From UBA6022 sp049295575 (GTDB lineage Bacteria > Patescibacteriota > Saccharimonadia > Saccharimonadales > Saccharimonadaceae): a stretch of DNA of 64,000 nucleotides. Location: positions 62,001 to 126,000 of the forward strand of contig JBAQQX010000001.1 of the NCBI GenBank assembly GCA_049295575.1, written 5' to 3'. A program made the translations under genes and the position numbers. The notes below the pieces were generated by a model. The model had not been told where the DNA came from. It was given only the letters and a program-made list of their open reading frames with translations, and did no database searches. Shown piece by piece: positions 1 to 7,597 of the stretch; the stretch's first letter is position 1; each line of letters begins with the position of its first letter.

Positions 1-135
1 TTCCACAACCTATATAGTGTGAGGTACATCACGGTATATAGGGGTATCACTTATCCACAATTCAATGTCACCTCTGTTAATGTGTGGATAACTACCTAGT
101 ATGTGGGGATAAGTTTTATATACTAGATAACGTCA
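1..135. other. oriC: Candidate replication origin (oriC) with DnaA boxes
   Basis: A non-coding AT-rich stretch directly before rpmH. It holds one perfect DnaA box TTATCCACA at 51-59 (plus), one perfect box on the other strand (TGTGGATAA, 83-91) and a one-mismatch box (TGGGGATAA, 104-112). The first bases (TTCCACAA) look like a box cut by the window edge. DnaA boxes next to rpmH-rnpA-yidC mark the origin in many bacteria. dnaA itself is not in the window and would be expected just before base 1. Confidence 0.7.
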
Positions 136-183
136 ATGCCATCAAAGCAAGTACTTACGCTTGTATAAAAGAGCCAAAAAAGC

Positions 184-189
184 TACACT
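184..189 (+). promoter_or_regulatory. -10 element of rpmH (TACACT)
   Basis: TACACT ends 9 nt before the rpmH ATG, the spacing seen at many first genes here, so the transcript would have almost no 5' leader. Confidence 0.45.
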
Positions 190-198
190 AGTACAGAT

Positions 199-336
199 AT
201 GCCAAAGCGAACACACCAACCACACACTCGTCACCGCGCCCGCACACACGGCTTTCGTGCTCGTATTGCGACCAAAGCTGGCCGCGCAGTGATCAAGCGA
301 CGCCGCATCAAAGGCCGCGCTCAACTTACTGTCTAA
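199..336 (+). CDS. rpmH: 50S ribosomal protein L34
   Basis: A 45-residue, very basic protein starting MPKRTHQPHTRHRARTHGFR, the L34 pattern (K-R-T-x-Q-P then R-x-R-x-H-G-F-x-x-R). It is a structural protein of the large ribosomal subunit that binds 23S rRNA. Length matches the family (44-46 residues). The gene lies between the candidate oriC and rnpA, the classic order. A hairpin with a T-run follows the stop codon within 20 nt, so it can be transcribed on its own. No clear Shine-Dalgarno sequence precedes the ATG; a TACACT hexamer lies 9 nt upstream. Confidence 0.95.
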   Translation: MPKRTHQPHTRHRARTHGFRARIATKAGRAVIKRRRIKGRAQLTV

Positions 337-353
337 TATAGACATAAGACAAT

Positions 354-387
354 AAAAACAGCCATTTCGTAAGAAGTGGCTGTTTTT
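354..387 (+). terminator. Rho-independent terminator after rpmH
   Basis: Perfect 11-bp stem AAAAACAGCCA / TGGCTGTTTTT with a 12-nt loop; the stem ends in a T-run, and the A-run on the other side makes it potentially bidirectional. Confidence 0.85.
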
Positions 388-390
388 AAG

Positions 391-396
391 TATAAT
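391..396 (+). promoter_or_regulatory. -10 element of rnpA (TATAAT)
   Basis: Perfect TATAAT just after the rpmH terminator. The in-frame ATG at 395 lies inside this hexamer, so the ATG at 407 (10 nt downstream) is the better start. Confidence 0.6.
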
Positions 397-406
397 GGAA
401 GTATAT

Positions 407-757
407 ATGTTAACACTTCATCATCGTTTTCATGGCCACGGCAGCCTGAGGTACGTCTATAAAAACGGCGAAGCTATTCGTTCCCGTTTGCTGACGCTTA
501 AGTATGTCGTGAATCCACACCGTGGTCATTCGCGGTTTGCTGTCGTGATTAGTAAGAAGGTACTTAAAAGCGCCGTTCGCCGTAACCGCGTGCGTCGTCG
601 TATCTTTGAAGTGATCCGTCATGAACTACCGAAACTACGTCCAGCCCATGATATGGCGCTGATGGTATTTAACAGCGAGTTAGAATCGATGACCGCCGAA
701 GAGTTAACGGCTCTTGTCCAGCAGCTGTTTGAGCAAGCTGATCTCTACGAAAAGTAG
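407..757 (+). CDS. rnpA: Ribonuclease P protein component
   Basis: The protein subunit of RNase P, which helps the catalytic RNA remove the 5' leader of pre-tRNAs. The family signature is visible: RFAVVISKKVLKSAVRRNRVRRRI, where the RNR box (A-V-x-R-N-x-x-x-R) binds RNA, preceded by the F-x-V-x-x-S-K-K strand. About 116 residues, normal for the family. A start four codons upstream (395) overlaps the -10 hexamer and was not chosen. Followed after 53 nt by yidC, the usual neighbour. Confidence 0.95.
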   Translation: MLTLHHRFHGHGSLRYVYKNGEAIRSRLLTLKYVVNPHRGHSRFAVVISKKVLKSAVRRNRVRRRIFEVIRHELPKLRPAHDMALMVFNSELESMTAEELTALVQQLFEQADLYEK

Positions 758-768
758 CCAAAATCTGG

Positions 769-774
769 TATAAT
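769..774 (+). promoter_or_regulatory. -10 element before yidC (TATAAT)
   Basis: TATAAT 36 nt before the yidC start. Unlike most genes here, yidC has a normal leader with a purine-rich ribosome site (AGAGG, about 800-804). Confidence 0.5.
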
Positions 775-810
775 AAAGGCTAAATATAGATTTCCACTAA
801 GAGGTAACAC

Positions 811-1779
811 GTGAATATTTTTGACATTATTGTTGTACAGCCAATCTTTAACTTATTGATCGGTATCTACTCACTTATTCCAGGCGGTGATTTTGGTATT
901 AGCTTGATTATCTTTACGATTATCGTTCGCTTTGCCTTGTTCCCACTGACAAAGAGTATGCTTCATCAGACAAAGGCGATGCGCAAGCTTCAGCCAGAGC
1001 TCGTGAAGATCAAGAAGCGTACCAAGGGCAATAAGCAGCTTGAGAGTATGCAAATGATGGAGCTCTACAAGAAACACGGAGTTAATCCATTTCGCTCAAT
1101 TGGTATTCTCTTAATCCAGCTTCCTATTTTCATCGCCCTCTTCCATGTGATTCAGATTTTTACTAATCACCTCGATGATATCGGTAAATATACCTACGAC
1201 TTCATGGAGAAGTTGGCACCGATTCAGGCAATTATTTCCAACCCAGCATCATTCAATGAACAGTTTCTTGGGTTTATTGACCTAACAAAGACAGCCTTTA
1301 GCGGTGGTACGGTCAGTATTCCACTAATTCTTCTTGCGGCAGTTGCAGCCATTACGCAGTACATCATGAGCAAGCAGACAATGCCACACGAGCCAAGTAA
1401 GAAGCGTCTTCGCGATATTATGGCCGAAGCAGCTGAAGGCAAGCAGGCCGACCAGGCTGAGATGAATGCCATTGTTATGGGTAAGATGATGAAAGTCCTC
1501 CCATTTGTGATGTTCTTCATTATGGTCACCGTACCAGGTGCACTTGCCCTGTACTACGCAACATCAAACGTCGTTGCTGTCATCCAGCAGCACTTCCTAC
1601 TAAAGAAAGACGAAGAAGAGCTTGAGGATATTGCCGACGAAGTAATGACGGCACCTACAAAGAAGGCTACCGCTAAGGCTCGTGCAAAGCAGGCGGTTGA
1701 GGCAAAGACGATTGTATCGCCTAAGACAGCGACTAAAACGAACATTACACGTATTAAGGCGAAAGATACGAGGAAATAA
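811..1779 (+). CDS. yidC: Membrane protein insertase YidC/Oxa1
   Basis: Inserts and folds membrane proteins, alone or with Sec. The 322-residue product has the Oxa1/YidC core: a first membrane segment near residues 5-30 (YSLIPGGDFGISLIIFTIIVRFALFPL), the conserved cytosolic hairpin with KKHGVNPFRSIGILLIQ, later segments near 160-185 and 225-255, and a Lys/Ala-rich cytosolic tail typical of Gram-positive-type YidC. It lacks the large periplasmic domain of proteobacterial YidC. The start is GTG at 811 behind an AGAGG ribosome site. It is two bases from khpB, so the two are surely cotranscribed. Confidence 0.93.
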   Translation: MNIFDIIVVQPIFNLLIGIYSLIPGGDFGISLIIFTIIVRFALFPLTKSMLHQTKAMRKLQPELVKIKKRTKGNKQLESMQMMELYKKHGVNPFRSIGILLIQLPIFIALFHVIQIFTNHLDDIGKYTYDFMEKLAPIQAIISNPASFNEQFLGFIDLTKTAFSGGTVSIPLILLAAVAAITQYIMSKQTMPHEPSKKRLRDIMAEAAEGKQADQAEMNAIVMGKMMKVLPFVMFFIMVTVPGALALYYATSNVVAVIQQHFLLKKDEEELEDIADEVMTAPTKKATAKARAKQAVEAKTIVSPKTATKTNITRIKAKDTRK

Positions 1780-1781
1780 TC

Positions 1782-2243
1782 ATGGATAAGCAAGCTTCAG
1801 TCGATTACGCTAAAAAGTATCTTGAGGATCTGCTATCATTCTTCGGCGTTAATTTGGTAGTTGAAGCCAGTTGCGAGGAGGATGTTATTGAGCTGACCGT
1901 GCCAACGAGCGAATACAACAGTTTGCTGATTGGCCGTAATGCCGAGACACTACGTAGCCTCCAGTTCTTGGTATCAACGACACTTCGTAATAAAGAAGCG
2001 GAAGTGATGCGCGTTAATATCGATATCGCTGACTACAAGAAAATTCGTGCTGAAAAAGTCGCTAAACAAGCCCGTGAATGGATTGAAGAAGTTCGTCGCA
2101 CCGGCGATTCGTATGTTGGTGACCTGAGCGCGGCTGATCGTCGTATCGTCCATCATGTTGCTAGTGAATATGATGATGTTCGTTCCTTCTCTGAAGGTGA
2201 AGGTCGTGAACGCCGGATTATTATTGCTCAAAAGAGCTCATAG
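1782..2243 (+). CDS. khpB: KH-R3H RNA-binding protein (KhpB/Jag)
   Basis: A 153-residue single-strand nucleic-acid-binding protein of the SpoIIIJ-associated (Jag/KhpB) family. A KH-type segment with LLIGRNAETLRSLQFLVS lies around residues 48-65 and an R3H motif (R-R-I-V-H-H, ADRRIVHHVASEYDDVRSFS) around 119-138, ending in RRIIIA. The extra N-terminal Jag-N domain of Firmicutes is missing. In other bacteria KhpB binds many RNAs and affects cell division and envelope growth; its pairing with yidC is widely conserved. It is the last gene of the origin block, with a strong terminator 17 nt after the stop. Confidence 0.9.
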   Translation: MDKQASVDYAKKYLEDLLSFFGVNLVVEASCEEDVIELTVPTSEYNSLLIGRNAETLRSLQFLVSTTLRNKEAEVMRVNIDIADYKKIRAEKVAKQAREWIEEVRRTGDSYVGDLSAADRRIVHHVASEYDDVRSFSEGEGRERRIIIAQKSS

Positions 2244-2260
2244 GTTCTACTTTTTTTCAT

Positions 2261-2297
2261 AAAATACAGCGAGGCTATCATGTCCTCGCTGTATTTT
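2261..2297. terminator. Bidirectional terminator between khpB and a pilin gene
   Basis: A 14-bp perfect stem (AAAATACAGCGAGG / CCTCGCTGTATTTT) with a 9-nt loop, with A/T runs on both sides, between convergent genes. Confidence 0.9.
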
Positions 2298-2314
2298 ATT
2301 TCTATTACTATCAG

Positions 2315-2791
2315 TTATAGATTACTGCCGCCGCTTGACCAGTAGCCCCAGCCTCGTCCAGTACGGCCTGTGTTTGGATCTGGATTTTGGTTTGACTGCT
2401 CAACTGACGGAAGAGGTGTACCGGTCGGCACGAGTCTCAATATTTTGTAGTTAGTGCCATTTGCTGACCAAATATAGGCGTAGTAGCCACCGATACCATC
2501 ATTAGGGATAGTGGGGGATTTTGCTATATAGGTGGGTATGAGGCCGGGTATTGCAACAGTTGTTCCGCTGACGACTCCGCCGGCTGCTCCGCTATATGGG
2601 TAGGTGCCGTTATCAGCGTAGTAGAGCTGAATCGCTTTATTGAGAGAATTAATATCTTGTTGCATGGTACTGTAGCGAGCGCGTTCCTGTATGCCGTTAT
2701 AGGCAACAATCGTGATGGCGGCGAGAACGCCGATAACCACGATGACAATAAGGAGCTCGACTATTGTAAAACCTGATTGCGAGCGTTTCAT
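2315..2791 (-). CDS. Type IV pilin-like protein (short, GRGW-tail family)
   Basis: A 158-residue class III-signal prepilin: six charged or polar residues, then G7|FTIVELL with Glu5 of the mature protein, the hydrophobic helix to about residue 30, then AYNGIQERAR. The head has the LYYADNGTYP motif common in pilins and ends in TGRGWGYWSSGGSNL. Its closest relative in the window is the gene at 36676-37158, which shares the ADNGxYP, KLxRLV and GWxxWSxGGxNL elements. It overlaps the upstream pilin gene by one base (TAATG), so it is translationally coupled to it. Likely a minor subunit or pseudopilin; its exact role is unknown. Confidence 0.9.
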   Translation of the reverse strand: MKRSQSGFTIVELLIVIVVIGVLAAITIVAYNGIQERARYSTMQQDINSLNKAIQLYYADNGTYPYSGAAGGVVSGTTVAIPGLIPTYIAKSPTIPNDGIGGYYAYIWSANGTNYKILRLVPTGTPLPSVEQSNQNPDPNTGRTGRGWGYWSSGGSNL

Positions 2792-3753
2792 TACTGCGGT
2801 GGCCCATTTGAGGTTGAGTTATTCGGTGATCCCGTCCAGGCCCAGTCGGTCGTGTTGCCGTCCGCGAAGTTGGTATTTGAAGCAGTATTAACCATGGCAC
2901 CGTCAAAGTCGAGCGTGTCGCCGACTGCCCACGGCACAGAGTTGCCATTACTGTATATCACGACCAAGCTGACAGCTCCAGCCGGGGCGGTTGCCGTGTG
3001 GTTGATGCGTCGCCAGCTATTAGCTCCAAGGGTTGTACCGCTTGACCAAATAACACCGCCAATCGCAACACCACTCGTGTCGTACCAAGAAAAGCCAATT
3101 CGAGCGCTGTAATCTGAACGATTTGTGCGCATCGCGCCAGAGGCGGTATAGGATTGTCCTGCGGTTACTGGAATCTGGCCACTCGTCGAATTGAAACCGT
3201 TATCTGCTGCTGCGCCGGCAACCGTCCATGTTTTACGGAGATAGGCTGGTCCATGAAGCCCGCCACTGGTTGGTCGGGAGTTTGTGCCCGCTCCACCGAC
3301 GTTACCATACCAGCGATATGACCAGCTCGCCGTATTAGCTTCAAAGCTTGGGTTAGGCATGAGGTTGGTGATTGCCGCGATACCACCCTGGCTATGGCCA
3401 GCGCAGCCGCCCTGAGCTGGCGATGATGATTCGGTTGTCTTATATGACGTCGTGCCGTTAGTAGCGGTAATGCAGTAGCCTGTAGGGGTGGTGTTGTATT
3501 CATACGAAACATCACTTGTGTTAGCTACGCCTGCTAGCGAGAGGGTCGAGGGATAGCTTCCGTTTTCGGCGTTATAGATACCAATTTTGCGTGTTGCCTG
3601 GCTGAGTGCTGAGCTGACAGTGCTTGCGCGGGCACGTTCTTGGATGCCGTTATAGGCAACGATAGTAATCGCTGCAAGGATGCCAATAATAACGATTACA
3701 ATGAGAAGCTCGACAATCGTAAAGCCATCTTGGTGTTTATTTTTTACCCACAT
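2791..3753 (-). CDS. Type IV pilin with carbohydrate-binding-like head
   Basis: A 320-residue prepilin: MWVKNKHQDG10|FTIVELL, a hydrophobic helix and AYNGIQERAR, then a pilin head with a TGYCITATNGTTSYK strand and the linker GGCAGHSQGGIAAITNLMPNPSFE. The NPSFE start, the SWRRINHTATAPAGA segment and the closing DGNTTDWAWTGSPNNSTS resemble a CBM4/9-type jelly-roll domain (inference from pattern). Three genes of the 28-34 kb array share this architecture. It starts a two-gene unit and has its own promoter 11 nt before the ATG. The head probably contacts glycans on another surface; substrate unknown. Confidence 0.88.
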   Translation of the reverse strand: MWVKNKHQDGFTIVELLIVIVIIGILAAITIVAYNGIQERARASTVSSALSQATRKIGIYNAENGSYPSTLSLAGVANTSDVSYEYNTTPTGYCITATNGTTSYKTTESSSPAQGGCAGHSQGGIAAITNLMPNPSFEANTASWSYRWYGNVGGAGTNSRPTSGGLHGPAYLRKTWTVAGAAADNGFNSTSGQIPVTAGQSYTASGAMRTNRSDYSARIGFSWYDTSGVAIGGVIWSSGTTLGANSWRRINHTATAPAGAVSLVVIYSNGNSVPWAVGDTLDFDGAMVNTASNTNFADGNTTDWAWTGSPNNSTSNGPPQ

Positions 3754-3764
3754 ATCTAGGCTAA

Positions 3765-3770
3765 AGTATA
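3765..3770 (-). promoter_or_regulatory. -10 element of the pilin pair (TATACT)
   Basis: TATACT on the minus strand, 11 nt before the ATG at 3753, in the context GCCTTATACTTTAG, which recurs before other pilin units. Confidence 0.6.
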
Positions 3771-3825
3771 AGGCATGAGCAGTATGTGGTCAAAAGAACA
3801 AAGACAGGCTCACTCAGCAGCCAGC

Positions 3826-4914
3826 TTATTTCTGAGACGCGTCCATATAGATAGCTAGGGTCTGCTCGGCCATGCGCTGCCATGAATAACTACGTACTTG
3901 TTCGTGACCACGAGTAATGAGGTCTTGTCGAAGGGTGTCATCGGAGAGGACTTCGGCAATCGATTCAGCCATATCGCTCGTATCAAGCGGATCAAAATAA
4001 TGAGCTGCTTTGCCATATACCTCAGGGAGACAGGTGGCGTTACTACTGATAACAGGGGCGCCGTAGTTCATCGCTTCGAGTCCGGGCAACCCAAAGCCTT
4101 CCATGAGTGACGGGAAGATATAGGCGGCGCAGTGGGTGTAGAGCCAGTTGCGTTTTGAATCAGGAAGAAAGTCAGTAAAGAGGATATTTTTATAGCCTCG
4201 TTTTTCAAATAGCTGTTTATTCTTCTTAGCACTGTCATTTAGCTTGCCAACAAGTGTTAGTCCGAGATCGGGGTACTCGACGAGGAGCTTCTGATGAGCT
4301 TCGGCGAGGCGGACAAGGTTTTTGTAATCACTCTGCTGACCAACATAGAGTAGATACTGCGCAAAAGGGTGCTCATAGGGCTCAATTGCTCCGGGAATGC
4401 CATCGGCTGCTTCATAGGTTACCGTGACCTTGTCGGCTGAGATACGGGCAAATTTCGTATATTCTTGCTTCGTGTAATTTGTTGGCGTGATGATATGACG
4501 ACTCGTTTTACCGACGCGCTTAAAAACGACGCGGCCGACCAGCTGTTTTATATGGAAGATGAGCCAGTGCTTATCTGAGTTATAGGTATTAAACAGAGTC
4601 AGGTCATGGATCGTCGTGACGTGCGCGCCTCTATAAAAGATTGGTTGCTGTGGCATGCAAAAGTGAACCAGATCAGGTTTCAGCTCGTCGAGTAGGCGCT
4701 TGAATGTCGTTTGCTCGGCAAAGGAGTAGTCGGGAATATCTGCGGCCATGACACTAAAGTTTGGATTAATCGGCTGCCAGAAATCAATATCGTTTGGCCG
4801 AACTAAGATTGTGTATCGGTTAGTCGTATCGATTCTCTCAAGATGGGAGATGAGACGTTCGACGTAGGTGCCGGTAGTTGAGCTTATGATACGTGCGTCG
4901 ATAGCGATATGCAT
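3826..4914 (-). CDS. GT4-family glycosyltransferase
   Basis: A 362-residue GT-B glycosyltransferase, cytosolic, probably transferring a sugar to a lipid-linked surface glycan. It starts MHIAIDARIISSTTGTYVERL, typical of the GT4 mannosyl/rhamnosyltransferase group. The C-terminal donor site is seen in LYVGQQSDYKN and FPSLMEGFGLPGLEAMNYGAPVISSNATCLPEVYG (E-F-G-x-x-x-x-E motif). It is a close paralogue of the gene at 45733-46830, with matching stretches over the whole length. Monocistronic-looking; a TATAAT lies 7 nt before the ATG. Donor and acceptor cannot be told from sequence. Confidence 0.92.
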   Translation of the reverse strand: MHIAIDARIISSTTGTYVERLISHLERIDTTNRYTILVRPNDIDFWQPINPNFSVMAADIPDYSFAEQTTFKRLLDELKPDLVHFCMPQQPIFYRGAHVTTIHDLTLFNTYNSDKHWLIFHIKQLVGRVVFKRVGKTSRHIITPTNYTKQEYTKFARISADKVTVTYEAADGIPGAIEPYEHPFAQYLLYVGQQSDYKNLVRLAEAHQKLLVEYPDLGLTLVGKLNDSAKKNKQLFEKRGYKNILFTDFLPDSKRNWLYTHCAAYIFPSLMEGFGLPGLEAMNYGAPVISSNATCLPEVYGKAAHYFDPLDTSDMAESIAEVLSDDTLRQDLITRGHEQVRSYSWQRMAEQTLAIYMDASQK

Positions 4915-4921
4915 AGTATGT

Positions 4922-4927
4922 ATTATA
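4922..4927 (-). promoter_or_regulatory. -10 element of the GT4 gene (TATAAT)
   Basis: TATAAT on the minus strand ending 7 nt before the ATG at 4914, giving a predicted leaderless transcript. Confidence 0.55.
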
Positions 4928-4934
4928 CGGTAGG

Positions 4935-5348
4935 TTATTTCTTTTTCTTAAAAACGAGACGAGTGTAGAAGAGGTAGTTCCAAAAGAAGGTAACGATCGA
5001 GGCGGTCAGTTTTGCGATCGTTACGAGCAGCCAGCCAGATAGCCCGAGTGGACGGAGTAGATCTTCAACTGGCCAAATAATTAAGGGCTGAATCACCCAT
5101 ATACCAAATAGAGTGATGATAATAAAGAGTACTGCTTCGCGTTGAATATGATGGTCGGGCGTGCGGAACGTAAACTTCTTATTGGCAAAGAAACTAAAGA
5201 CAAATGATACGGACGAGGATATGTAGTTAGCGGCAATGGTCGATAGTCCGCAGGCAGTGAGGATGAGCAGCAGTGTAAAATCGAGCGCAGTTGCCGTGCT
5301 GCTGACGAGACTGAAGCGAATCTTACGAGGTGTTACTTTTATCGTCAT
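4935..5348 (-). CDS. GtrA-like membrane protein (copy 1)
   Basis: A 137-residue protein with four predicted membrane helices and the GtrA landmarks: RFSLVSSTATALDFTLLLIL at the start, NYISSSVSFVFSFFANKKFTF in the middle, and a closing FFWNYLFYTRLVFKKKK. GtrA proteins are thought to flip polyprenyl-phosphate sugars or aid their transfer. It lies 15 nt downstream of a second GtrA gene with which it shares NYIS(S/T)SVSFVFSFFANK and W-N-Y elements, so the two are tandem duplicates. The GtrB-like glycosyltransferase is the next gene upstream, as in known GtrAB modules. Confidence 0.88.
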   Translation of the reverse strand: MTIKVTPRKIRFSLVSSTATALDFTLLLILTACGLSTIAANYISSSVSFVFSFFANKKFTFRTPDHHIQREAVLFIIITLFGIWVIQPLIIWPVEDLLRPLGLSGWLLVTIAKLTASIVTFFWNYLFYTRLVFKKKK

Positions 5349-5363
5349 GACTATAAGACCGAT

Positions 5364-5780
5364 CTAGTGCTTCTTAAAGACAACTCGCGAGTAGAGGATA
5401 TAGTTCCAGACAAGTGAGACGACAGTTGCGATCAGTTTAGCGATGAGAAGTGTGATCGTGCCGTCGAGAGTAGTCGTTTCAAGTAGTTGACTAACGGCGG
5501 TGATAACAAGCGGCTGCAGCACCCAGAGCCCAATCAGGGTGACGATAACAAAGCTGAGGAATTCACGCTTTGCGTTACCGCTTTTTGCTTTAAAGGTAAA
5601 TGTCTTATTTGCAAAGAAGCTAAAGACGAATGATACTGACGTTGAAATGTAGTTGGCAGGGATCTTATCAACGCCGAGTGCCGTTAGCCCAAACAGGATG
5701 CCGAAATCGAGGGCAGTATTAAAACCACCAACGAGGGCAAAACGAAACTTTTCGGCGTGCTGAGCGAGCAGATCTTTCAT
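5364..5780 (-). CDS. GtrA-like membrane protein (copy 2)
   Basis: A 138-residue, four-helix GtrA-family protein: KFRFALVGGFNTALDFGILF, NYISTSVSFVFSFFANKTFTF, and VVSLVWNYILYSRVVFKKH. The F-x-F-V-G-G-x-N-T/S-x-x-D-F N-terminus is closer to the family consensus than that of copy 1. It is three bases downstream of the polyprenyl-phosphate glycosyltransferase gene, so the two are cotranscribed and probably act together to move a lipid-phosphate sugar across the membrane. Why two copies are kept is unknown; they may form a heteromer. Confidence 0.9.
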   Translation of the reverse strand: MKDLLAQHAEKFRFALVGGFNTALDFGILFGLTALGVDKIPANYISTSVSFVFSFFANKTFTFKAKSGNAKREFLSFVIVTLIGLWVLQPLVITAVSQLLETTTLDGTITLLIAKLIATVVSLVWNYILYSRVVFKKH

Positions 5781-5783
5781 AGG

Positions 5784-6725
5784 TTATTTCTTATGTCCGT
5801 GCTTGTGATACTCTTCAATAAAGTAGAGTGGGCGTTGTTTACTTTCATTAAAGATTCGTCCGATGTATTCACCGATAACTCCGAGAGACAGAAGTTGGAT
5901 ACCACCGAGGAAAAGGATGACGGCCATCATTGACGGGTAGCCTGCAAGATCAGTACCATGAGCGATTGTACGAACAACCAGGTAAATAATGTAGACAAAG
6001 GCAGCAAGTGAGACGAGAATACCGAGAACGGATGAAATACGAAGCGGAGCGGTCGTGAATGAGGTGATGCCATCAATCGCCAGATTAACGAGCTTAAAGT
6101 AGTTCCATTTGGTTTCACCAGCAGCGCGCGGGTCGCGGTCATACTCAATTTCTTTCTTCTTATAGCCAATCCAGCTAAACATACCCTTGGTGTAGCGCTG
6201 TGATTCGCGGAACTGAATCAACGCTTCGACGCAGCGACGATCGAGCAGGCGGAAGTCACCGGTATCTCGCTGAATCGGGATGCTCGTAGACTTCTGAAGG
6301 AGCTTATAAAACAGCTCAGAGGTTACTTTTTTGAACCAGGTTTCACCGGCGCGGCTTTTACGGCGCGCGTAAACGTCGTCGTAGCCTTGCTCCCAAAGCT
6401 CAATCATCTTGGGAATTAGTTCTGGTGGATCTTGCAGATCAGCATCAAGAATAACGACAGCGTCGCTCTTGACGTTATCAAGGCCGGCAATCATAGCAAT
6501 TTCTTTACCGAAGTTACGAGACAGGTTGATATAACTAATACGCGCATCTTTTGTAGCGCGAGACTTTATGATTTCGAGCGTTTTGTCACGACTACCGTCG
6601 TTGACGAACAGGAATTCGAATGAGTAGCGATTGTTGTCATGGGCAAGTTTTCCAAGTCGCTCTAGGAGTGGATCGAGTACTTCTTGTTCATTATAAGCTG
6701 GGATAAGAAGAGTAATAGTTTTCAT
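5784..6725 (-). CDS. Polyprenyl-phosphate glycosyltransferase (GtrB/DPM1-like)
   Basis: A 313-residue GT2 enzyme that puts a sugar on undecaprenyl phosphate at the inner face of the membrane. The GT-A fold is seen in ITLLIPAYNEQEVL, FVNDGSRDKT, the catalytic DADLQDPPELI and the acceptor-site FRLLDRR; two membrane helices follow near residues 228-255 and 265-290, then FNESKQRPLYF, as in GtrB/YkcC proteins. It heads the run gtrB-gtrA-gtrA. The sugar is not decided by the sequence. Other in-frame relatives such as dolichol-phosphate mannose synthase cannot be excluded. Confidence 0.92.
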   Translation of the reverse strand: MKTITLLIPAYNEQEVLDPLLERLGKLAHDNNRYSFEFLFVNDGSRDKTLEIIKSRATKDARISYINLSRNFGKEIAMIAGLDNVKSDAVVILDADLQDPPELIPKMIELWEQGYDDVYARRKSRAGETWFKKVTSELFYKLLQKSTSIPIQRDTGDFRLLDRRCVEALIQFRESQRYTKGMFSWIGYKKKEIEYDRDPRAAGETKWNYFKLVNLAIDGITSFTTAPLRISSVLGILVSLAAFVYIIYLVVRTIAHGTDLAGYPSMMAVILFLGGIQLLSLGVIGEYIGRIFNESKQRPLYFIEEYHKHGHKK

Positions 6726-6739
6726 CTGGTCTGATTATA

Positions 6740-7597
6740 TCATTTTACTGATGCGACAAGGCGGGAGATGCTTCTACTTACGGTAGCACCCGCCTCTTCG
6801 AGTGCGCGTGACTTTGCGCCAGCAGACTCATCGTCACTGCCGAGGATTGCACCTGCATGACCAAGCTGAACACCAACAGGGGCATGATGGCCAGCGATAT
6901 AGGCATAGACGGGCTTTGTGACGTGTGTACGGATATAATCCGCCGCCAGCTGTTCGTCATTGCCACCGATTTCACCAATCAGGACGATTTTATCGACAAG
7001 TGGATCTCGTTCAAATAATTCAAGACATTCAATAAAACCAGTACCGCGAATTGGGTCGCCACCAATACCGATGACATATCGTTGACCAATACCTCGGGCA
7101 GAGAGACCTGATACTGTCTCATAGGTTAAGGTACCAGATCGACTAACGACGCCAGTTGAGCCAGGTAAACCCATACTTGCTGGAACAATCCCAAGCGTAC
7201 CGCTACCTGGAAGAAGAATACCTGGGCAATTTGGTCCTATGAGCTGACTTGATCTACCTTTGATATAACTCTTTATATAGAGCATGTCGTGAATTGGTAC
7301 GCCTTCGGTAATACAGATAATAAGTGGTACATTAGCATCGATTGCCTCGATAATGGCTGCTTTGGCGTATGGTGCCGGGACGAATACGACACTGGTGTCT
7401 GCCTTGTGGTTGCGCTTGATGTCAGCAATAGTGGCATAGACAGGAATGTTATCAACCATAGTGCCGGCTTTGGTCGGAGAAGTACCGGCGACAATATTGG
7501 TGCCACTCTTCTTCATGGCTTGCGCATGAAATGAGCCGTGTGTACCGGTGATACCTTGAACAATGACATTTTGTGTCGTGAATAGATTAGGGCTCAT
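6740..7597 (-). CDS. sucD: Succinate-CoA ligase, alpha subunit
   Basis: A 285-residue subunit of the ADP/GDP-forming succinyl-CoA synthetase. It has the CoA-binding N-terminus (VIVQGITGTHGSFH), the IGPNCPGIL motif, GVVSRSGTLTYE, and GHAGAILGSD with the His that is phosphorylated in catalysis. Length fits the family (about 290). The start overlaps the end of sucC by four bases (ATGA). In an organism expected to lack a full citric-acid cycle the pair may serve substrate-level phosphorylation from an acyl-CoA; that is inference. Confidence 0.95.
   Translation of the reverse strand: MSPNLFTTQNVIVQGITGTHGSFHAQAMKKSGTNIVAGTSPTKAGTMVDNIPVYATIADIKRNHKADTSVVFVPAPYAKAAIIEAIDANVPLIICITEGVPIHDMLYIKSYIKGRSSQLIGPNCPGILLPGSGTLGIVPASMGLPGSTGVVSRSGTLTYETVSGLSARGIGQRYVIGIGGDPIRGTGFIECLELFERDPLVDKIVLIGEIGGNDEQLAADYIRTHVTKPVYAYIAGHHAPVGVQLGHAGAILGSDDESAGAKSRALEEAGATVSRSISRLVASVK

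Noticed and set aside
871..1793. Long minus-strand frames opposite yidC and khpB
   Set aside because: They are shadows of well-supported genes and their products show no coherent features.
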